A stretch of DNA of 64,000 nt from Lachnospiraceae bacterium. GTDB lineage: Bacteria > Bacillota > Clostridia > Lachnospirales > Lachnospiraceae. The notes beneath the pieces were generated by a model. The model was not told the DNA's origin, did not search any database, and saw only the letters and a program-made list of their open reading frames with translations. The DNA is taken from assembly GCA_022768465.1 (NCBI GenBank), contig JALELZ010000033.1, positions 35,438 to 99,437 on the forward strand. The letters run 5' to 3'. The translations under genes and the position numbers were made by a program. Of the stretch, positions 59,448-64,000 are shown piece by piece. Numbering within the stretch: the first letter of the stretch is position 1; the number at the start of each line of letters is the position of its first letter.

Positions 59448-60671
59448 TCAATTTTTGCCGTATGCAGCCTCAAGAGCCTGGGTGAAGTCTCTCTTAAGAT
59501 CCTCGATATTCTCGATACCAACAGAGAATCTAAGAAGACCATCTGTGATACCCATAGCATATCTCTGCTCACGTGTAAGATCTGAATGTGAGCTCATTGG
59601 AGGATATGACATAGTTGTTCTGTATCCGCCAAGTGTCATTGCATAGTGGCAAAGCTTAAGTGAACGCATGAACTTGTTCATCTTAGCCATCCAGTCAGCG
59701 CCAGCCTCAGCCTCCTCAGGAAGGATGATTGAAAGCATTGGGCCATAGTTTCCGTTAAACTGTTCCTTAGCAAGCTCGTGCTGTGGGCAGCTCTCAAGTG
59801 ATGGATGATAAACAGCCTTTACATATGGAGACTCCTCGAACATCTTAGCAAGAGCTGTAGCGTTATCGCTCTGTCTCTTTACACGAAGCTCAAGTGTTCT
59901 GATAGAACGGCAAACAAGCCAGCTATCGAATGGTGAAGCCTGGTTACCCATAAGCTGCTGCATATGGAATACCTTGTCAATAAGCTCAGCCTTACCTGTT
60001 GCTGAACCTGCAGTTGCATCAGAATGTCCGTTGTAGAACTTTGTAAGTGAGTTAACAACAATATCAGCACCAAGCTTAAGAGGCTTTACAAGTGCGCCTG
60101 TCATAAATGTGTTATCAATAACAAGGATAGCATTGTTAGCATGAGCGATCTCTGCAATAGCCTTGATGTTAGGAACAGCTATAACAGGGTTAGCAACTGT
60201 CTCACCATAGAAAAGTGTTGTATTAGGCTGTACTGCATTCTTGATAGCATCAAGATCAGTGAAGTCTACAAATGTAACTGTTACGCCATACTTTCCAAGA
60301 ATGTTTGTGAAGATCTCGATTGATTCACCATAAAGTGTGTCACCTGAAATGATATGATCTCCAGCCTTTGTATTAGCGATGATTGAAGCGCAGATTGCAC
60401 CCATACCAGCTCCGCAGCAAACTGAAGCCTCGCCGCCCTCGATGTAGCTCATAAGCTCATTAAGAGCTGAACGGTTAGGGTTACGATATCTGTTGTAGCA
60501 GAAGCCCTTCTCGTCATATCTCTTCTGAAGATCATCAAGGTCATTTACATTATGAGCTGTAGCAAGATGGATTGGAAGCTGCTCAGGATTTGTTGCAGGC
60601 TCTCTGAAATAAGCACCGGCCTCAAGAATATTTGTTTCAAAAGTGTTCTTTGGATCAAACTCACCGATCAT
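59448..60671 (-). CDS. trans-sulfuration family PLP-dependent enzyme (Cys/Met metabolism; methionine gamma-lyase/cystathionine lyase-like)
   Basis: 407 aa; CCGAGMGAICASIIANTKAGDHIISGDTLYGES, LVIDNTFMTGALVKPLKLGADIVVNSLTKFYNGHSDATAG (PLP Lys). Confidence 0.92.
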   Translation of the reverse strand: MIGEFDPKNTFETNILEAGAYFREPATNPEQLPIHLATAHNVNDLDDLQKRYDEKGFCYNRYRNPNRSALNELMSYIEGGEASVCCGAGMGAICASIIANTKAGDHIISGDTLYGESIEIFTNILGKYGVTVTFVDFTDLDAIKNAVQPNTTLFYGETVANPVIAVPNIKAIAEIAHANNAILVIDNTFMTGALVKPLKLGADIVVNSLTKFYNGHSDATAGSATGKAELIDKVFHMQQLMGNQASPFDSWLVCRSIRTLELRVKRQSDNATALAKMFEESPYVKAVYHPSLESCPQHELAKEQFNGNYGPMLSIILPEEAEAGADWMAKMNKFMRSLKLCHYAMTLGGYRTTMSYPPMSSHSDLTREQRYAMGITDGLLRFSVGIENIEDLKRDFTQALEAAYGKN

Positions 60672-60710
60672 AGAAAATTATCCTCCAATAATAAAATGTA
60701 TTGATTATAT

Positions 60711-60738
60711 AAGGCTGCCATCGAATGACGACAGCCTT
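60711..60738 (-). terminator. intergenic hairpin between tandem PLP genes
   Basis: aaggctgccatcgaatgacgacagcctt inverted repeat, 16 nt downstream of the upstream gene's stop. Confidence 0.6.
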
Positions 60739-60754
60739 ATAGTATTAGTCATTA

Positions 60755-61948
60755 TCAGTCAAGAGCTGTGAAAGCCTGCTTGAAGTCGTTGATAAGATCA
60801 TCAATGTCCTCAGTACCTGTTGATACTCTGAACATACCTGGTGTGATACCAATTGCTCTTCTGTCAGCATCAGGCATATGGCTGTGTGAAGAAGTGCATG
60901 GGTGGTTAAGTGTTGTTTTGAGTCCGCCAAGTGTTGTTGCATAGTGAACATACTGAAGCTTAGCCATGAATGCGTCGATCTTCTCCTCATCCTCTGTGCA
61001 AAGGATTATGCTGAGCATACCTGAGATCTTCTCGTCATTGCTCCAAAGCTTCTTAGCAATGTCTCTGTTTGTGAAGCTGTCAAGTGAAGGATGGTTAACC
61101 TTAACAACGTGTGGATCAGCCTCGAAGAACTGAGCAAGCTTAGCTGCGTTGTACATCTGTCTCTCGACTCTCAAGAATACTGTCTCAAGAGCTCTGATCA
61201 TCATCCAGCATGGGAATGGATCTGCAGGTGTACCGAAGAGCATTCTCATAGGTCTTACTGTCTCAATGATGTCATGGCTTGCTGTCATGCATCCAAGGAT
61301 AGCATCTGAATGTCCGTTAAGGAACTTTGTCATTGATGAGATAACGATATCTGCGCCAAGCTCAAGCGGTCTGATTGAGATAGGTGTTGTGAATGTGTTA
61401 TCCATCATAAGAAGTGCGCCATTCTTATGAGCAAGCTCTGCCATAGCAGGGATATCAATGATGTTCATTGTTGGGTTAGCGCAAACCTCTGAATAGATGA
61501 GCTTTGTGTTAGGCTTAATAGCTGCCTCAACATTCTTAATATCATCCATATCTACGAAGTCATGCTCTATGCCGAATCTGTCGAACATCTTTCCCCATAC
61601 GTCGAATGTCTCGCCATAGATGAACTTGTTGCAGATTACGTGGTCTCCGCTCTTAAGGAGTGAACCAACTGTTGTTGAGATTGAAGCCATACCTGATGAG
61701 AAGATAAGTGTATCCTTATCAGGAAGATTTGGAGCCTCAAGCTTTGTCATCATGCCTGCAAGTACATCTCTGTCAGGGTTGTTAGTACGAATATAAGTAT
61801 ATCCCTGTCTGTAAGCTTCCTTGATCTCTGAAAGAGTGTTAGCTCCGAAAGCTGTGCAAGGATAGTATGGGAAAGACTCTCCCTTACCAAGGTTAACTGC
61901 GTCTGCTCTGTAATTTCTGGTGTACAGAAGTTCTGTTGAAAGTGCCAT
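60755..61948 (-). CDS. trans-sulfuration family PLP-dependent enzyme (paralogue 2)
   Basis: MALSTELLYTRNYRADAVNLG...FSSGMASISTTVGSLLKSGDHVI...LLMMDNTFTTPISIRPLELGADIVISSMTKFLNGHSDAILG; ATG at 61948 preferred over 61963. Confidence 0.92.
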   Translation of the reverse strand: MALSTELLYTRNYRADAVNLGKGESFPYYPCTAFGANTLSEIKEAYRQGYTYIRTNNPDRDVLAGMMTKLEAPNLPDKDTLIFSSGMASISTTVGSLLKSGDHVICNKFIYGETFDVWGKMFDRFGIEHDFVDMDDIKNVEAAIKPNTKLIYSEVCANPTMNIIDIPAMAELAHKNGALLMMDNTFTTPISIRPLELGADIVISSMTKFLNGHSDAILGCMTASHDIIETVRPMRMLFGTPADPFPCWMMIRALETVFLRVERQMYNAAKLAQFFEADPHVVKVNHPSLDSFTNRDIAKKLWSNDEKISGMLSIILCTEDEEKIDAFMAKLQYVHYATTLGGLKTTLNHPCTSSHSHMPDADRRAIGITPGMFRVSTGTEDIDDLINDFKQAFTALD

Positions 61949-62010
61949 TTTTAATCCCTCCAATTTACTTAAAAAATAGTTTTAAGTTAATCCCTTTTGT
62001 TTACGCCCTA

Positions 62011-62041
62011 AGCATAAACTTTATAGTAACAATAGAGTCAA
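62011..62041 (-). promoter_or_regulatory. MerR-type promoter (19-bp spacer with internal dyad) of the PLP gene pair
   Basis: Minus strand TTGACT-N19-TATGCT; dyad ACTCTAT-TGTTACT-ATAAAGT in the spacer; divergent MerR gene adjacent. Confidence 0.75.
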
Positions 62042-62228
62042 TATAATATTCCAAAAAAAAATACATATTTTTTAAATATTTTTTTTGTGACATTTTTTGT
62101 ATAACTTTGGCATATTTTTTTATATTATTATATTAAGTATTAACAGCTTTACTTTTGTTCCTTTACATTTTATTTGCTTTACATTATTATACGGATTGCA
62201 TCAGATTTTTTTCTGCTCTGGAGGTAAA

Positions 62229-63056
62229 ATGAAAAAAAATTATACCATTGGTGAAGTTTCGAAAATAATGGGCATTTCAACTCAGACTCTGCGCTATTAC
62301 AGTTCTATCGATCTTCTTAAGCCCGCTTATGTTAATCCGGATACCGGGTATAGATATTATTCTGATGATCAGTTTCACTTCATTGACAGAATAAGATATC
62401 TGCAGAAATTAGGAATGTCTCTTGATGAGATCAAGGATATTCTCGTGCATAATGACATCAACTCTCTTATAAAAAATCTTACGGATCTTGAAAACGAATG
62501 TCAGAAGAAAATCAATGAGCTCAATGACACCATTGATACAATAAAATGGTATCGAAATTATTTTTCGGAATCTGCCGAAAACGATGATAATAAATATGCA
62601 TATGTTCAGCATTTTCCTAAAAGATATATGGTTGCCGTCAGCATAAATGAAGGTGAGAGCAAAGAAAGCTATCATTTAAGGCTTATAGCGCTTCGAAATA
62701 AGCCGTTTATGAGGGAGCTTCCGTATATGCGCCAGTATTCTATCATTATGGATTATAGTAATCTCATTGATATGAAGCTTAAACCTCTGTGTCTTGGAAT
62801 GTTTATAAAAAATGCTCCGAACGACGAATCACTTCAAAAGCCGGTTCCTGGCGCAATAATTGAAATTCCGGAGGGGGATTACTATTGCTTCAGATCACGT
62901 ATCCTAAGCGATGGATGGAATCCTTATCTCATCAAGATGTTCTTTTCTGATAATAAGAAAAAACCGGGACTTGTCCTTGCAAATGAATTTGAAAATAGCC
63001 TTAAAGAATATCAGCAATGCCCTTATGAGGTGCAGACATTAATTTTAGATAATTAA
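62229..63056 (+). CDS. MerR family transcriptional regulator with C-terminal effector-binding-like domain
   Basis: MKKNYTIGEVSKIMGISTQTLRYYSSIDLLKPAYVNPDTGYRYYSDDQFHFIDRIRYLQKLGMSLDEIKDIL; start with upstream GGAGG. Confidence 0.93.
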   Translation: MKKNYTIGEVSKIMGISTQTLRYYSSIDLLKPAYVNPDTGYRYYSDDQFHFIDRIRYLQKLGMSLDEIKDILVHNDINSLIKNLTDLENECQKKINELNDTIDTIKWYRNYFSESAENDDNKYAYVQHFPKRYMVAVSINEGESKESYHLRLIALRNKPFMRELPYMRQYSIIMDYSNLIDMKLKPLCLGMFIKNAPNDESLQKPVPGAIIEIPEGDYYCFRSRILSDGWNPYLIKMFFSDNKKKPGLVLANEFENSLKEYQQCPYEVQTLILDN

Positions 63057-63137
63057 CAGAAATGTTTAATAGACGTTCAGGACGGCGGCGTGATCCGCCG
63101 TCTTTTTTCCTTATGTTTTAGTTAGTTTATGTCTCAG

Positions 63138-63593
63138 TCAGTTCAACACCTGCTCCAATAGCCCTTCACAACCTTCTGCAATCTGCTCAGCACAGTAATC
63201 AAACTGACGTGTATACCACGGATCGTCAATAATTACATTTGGTCTGTCCGAGTATTCCATCAGATAATGAATCTTCCCTTCAGGATCATCACCGAGGATT
63301 CTCTTCATGTAAAACATATTTTCTTCATCCATACCAATGAAAAGATCATACTTATCATAATCTGTTTTCTTTAATTGGCATGCTCTGTATGTTCCGATCG
63401 GTATAAGTTTTCTTTCCAAAGCTGATTTCATCGGCGGATATATAGCATTACCTATCTCTTCCGTTGATGTAGCAGCCGAGTCTATCACGAAATCTGCCGC
63501 AAGTCCTCGTTGATTTACCATGTCTTGAAGAATATATTGTGCAGAAACGCTGCGGCAAATATTGCCGTGGCAAACAAAAAGTATCTTAATCAC
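63138..63593 (-). CDS. low molecular weight protein-tyrosine phosphatase
   Basis: 151 aa; MIKILFVCHGNICRSVSAQYIL (CX5R), DLFIGMDEENM, IDDPWYTRQFD. Confidence 0.95.
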   Translation of the reverse strand: MIKILFVCHGNICRSVSAQYILQDMVNQRGLAADFVIDSAATSTEEIGNAIYPPMKSALERKLIPIGTYRACQLKKTDYDKYDLFIGMDEENMFYMKRILGDDPEGKIHYLMEYSDRPNVIIDDPWYTRQFDYCAEQIAEGCEGLLEQVLN

Positions 63594-63620
63594 TATAAAA
63601 TCCCTCCTTCAATGCCGTGA

Positions 63621-63772
63621 TTTGCCCTGTTTTGCAAGGTTTTTTGCGTTTTTCATTCTGTACACATATTATGCCGACATTAACAGAATAGGCAAAACGG
63701 GGCAAAATGTAGCCTTTTGTACTACTCAGTTGTAGTCAAGTAGTAGTCTGTTTAGGGGGGGTGCAGACTACT
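63621..63772. repeat. inverted-repeat-rich intergenic segment
   Basis: tttgccctgttttgc (63621-63635) / gcaaaacggggcaaa (63692-63706), one mismatch; agtagtctg (63742-63750) / cagactact (63764-63772) around a GGGGGGG loop. Confidence 0.75.
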
Positions 63773-63857
63773 GCGTTTTTGGCACTATCGGTAGACAAAA
63801 ACATATCCATTCATGATAAAAAAACGTGTCTAATTGCATAACTGTAATAATCTACTA

Positions 63858-64000
63858 CTAATCTAAAATAAAGCGATTATAAGCTATCCTTTTTCCTGTG
63901 TTTGTTTTAAAGTTTTCACCTATACACTTTTTTATCTTTTCCTGTTCTTTTTCTTTATCCATAACCGTTAAATTTTCAAGCAAATCAGCTTCCCATTGTA
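63858..64000 (-). CDS. C-terminal end of an unidentified protein (runs off the right edge)
   Basis: Open minus-strand frame ...QWEADLLENLTVMDKEKEQEKIKKCIGENFKTNTGKRIAYNRFILD*; no family recognised. Confidence 0.5.
   Translation of the reverse strand, partial: QWEADLLENLTVMDKEKEQEKIKKCIGENFKTNTGKRIAYNRFILD

Noticed and set aside
61949-62010. SAM riboswitch upstream of the Cys/Met PLP genes
   Set aside because: No SAM-I/II/III/IV core seen; the MerR-type promoter explains the region better.

Overview
Window from a low-to-moderate GC Firmicute. Gene content (GerW/YtfJ, HemZ, Rex, DUF2953, solute transporters) looks Lachnospiraceae-like, but that taxonomy is inference. Most of the window is housekeeping, transcribed mainly on the minus strand: ileS(partial)-pncB, hom-thrC-MATE, pgsA-rimO-rpoZ-gmk-yicC-rqcH-yebC, alr-MATE, acpS, rex, groES-groEL, rnhA, a TRAP transporter operon with an AbgB-like amidohydrolase and divergent GntR, M18 aminopeptidase, livKHMGF, plsY, der, prs(+), hemZ, relA/spoT, glnS, rpsB-tsf, an RlmI-like methyltransferase, a CDF metal exporter, two tandem Cys/Met-type PLP enzymes with a divergent MerR regulator, and an LMW-PTP. 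No rRNA, tRNA or CRISPR was recognised. The points most worth a second look are: (1) a NiCo/czcD-type metal riboswitch with an overlapping terminator upstream of the CDF gene; (2) a roughly 180-bp scar that joins the N-terminus of SbcD to a C-terminal piece of SbcC; (3) a MerR-type 19-bp-spacer promoter with an internal dyad upstream of the PLP gene pair; (4) a 60-bp hairpin-rich direct repeat upstream of rex, beside a compound groEL terminator; (5) a Derlin/rhomboid-like membrane protein without visible catalytic motifs; (6) a 1469-aa double-ASKHA/HgdB-like fusion enzyme with a leader hairpin; (7) a CIRCE overlapping a consensus promoter; (8) inverted-repeat-rich DNA at the right edge next to an unidentified partial gene.
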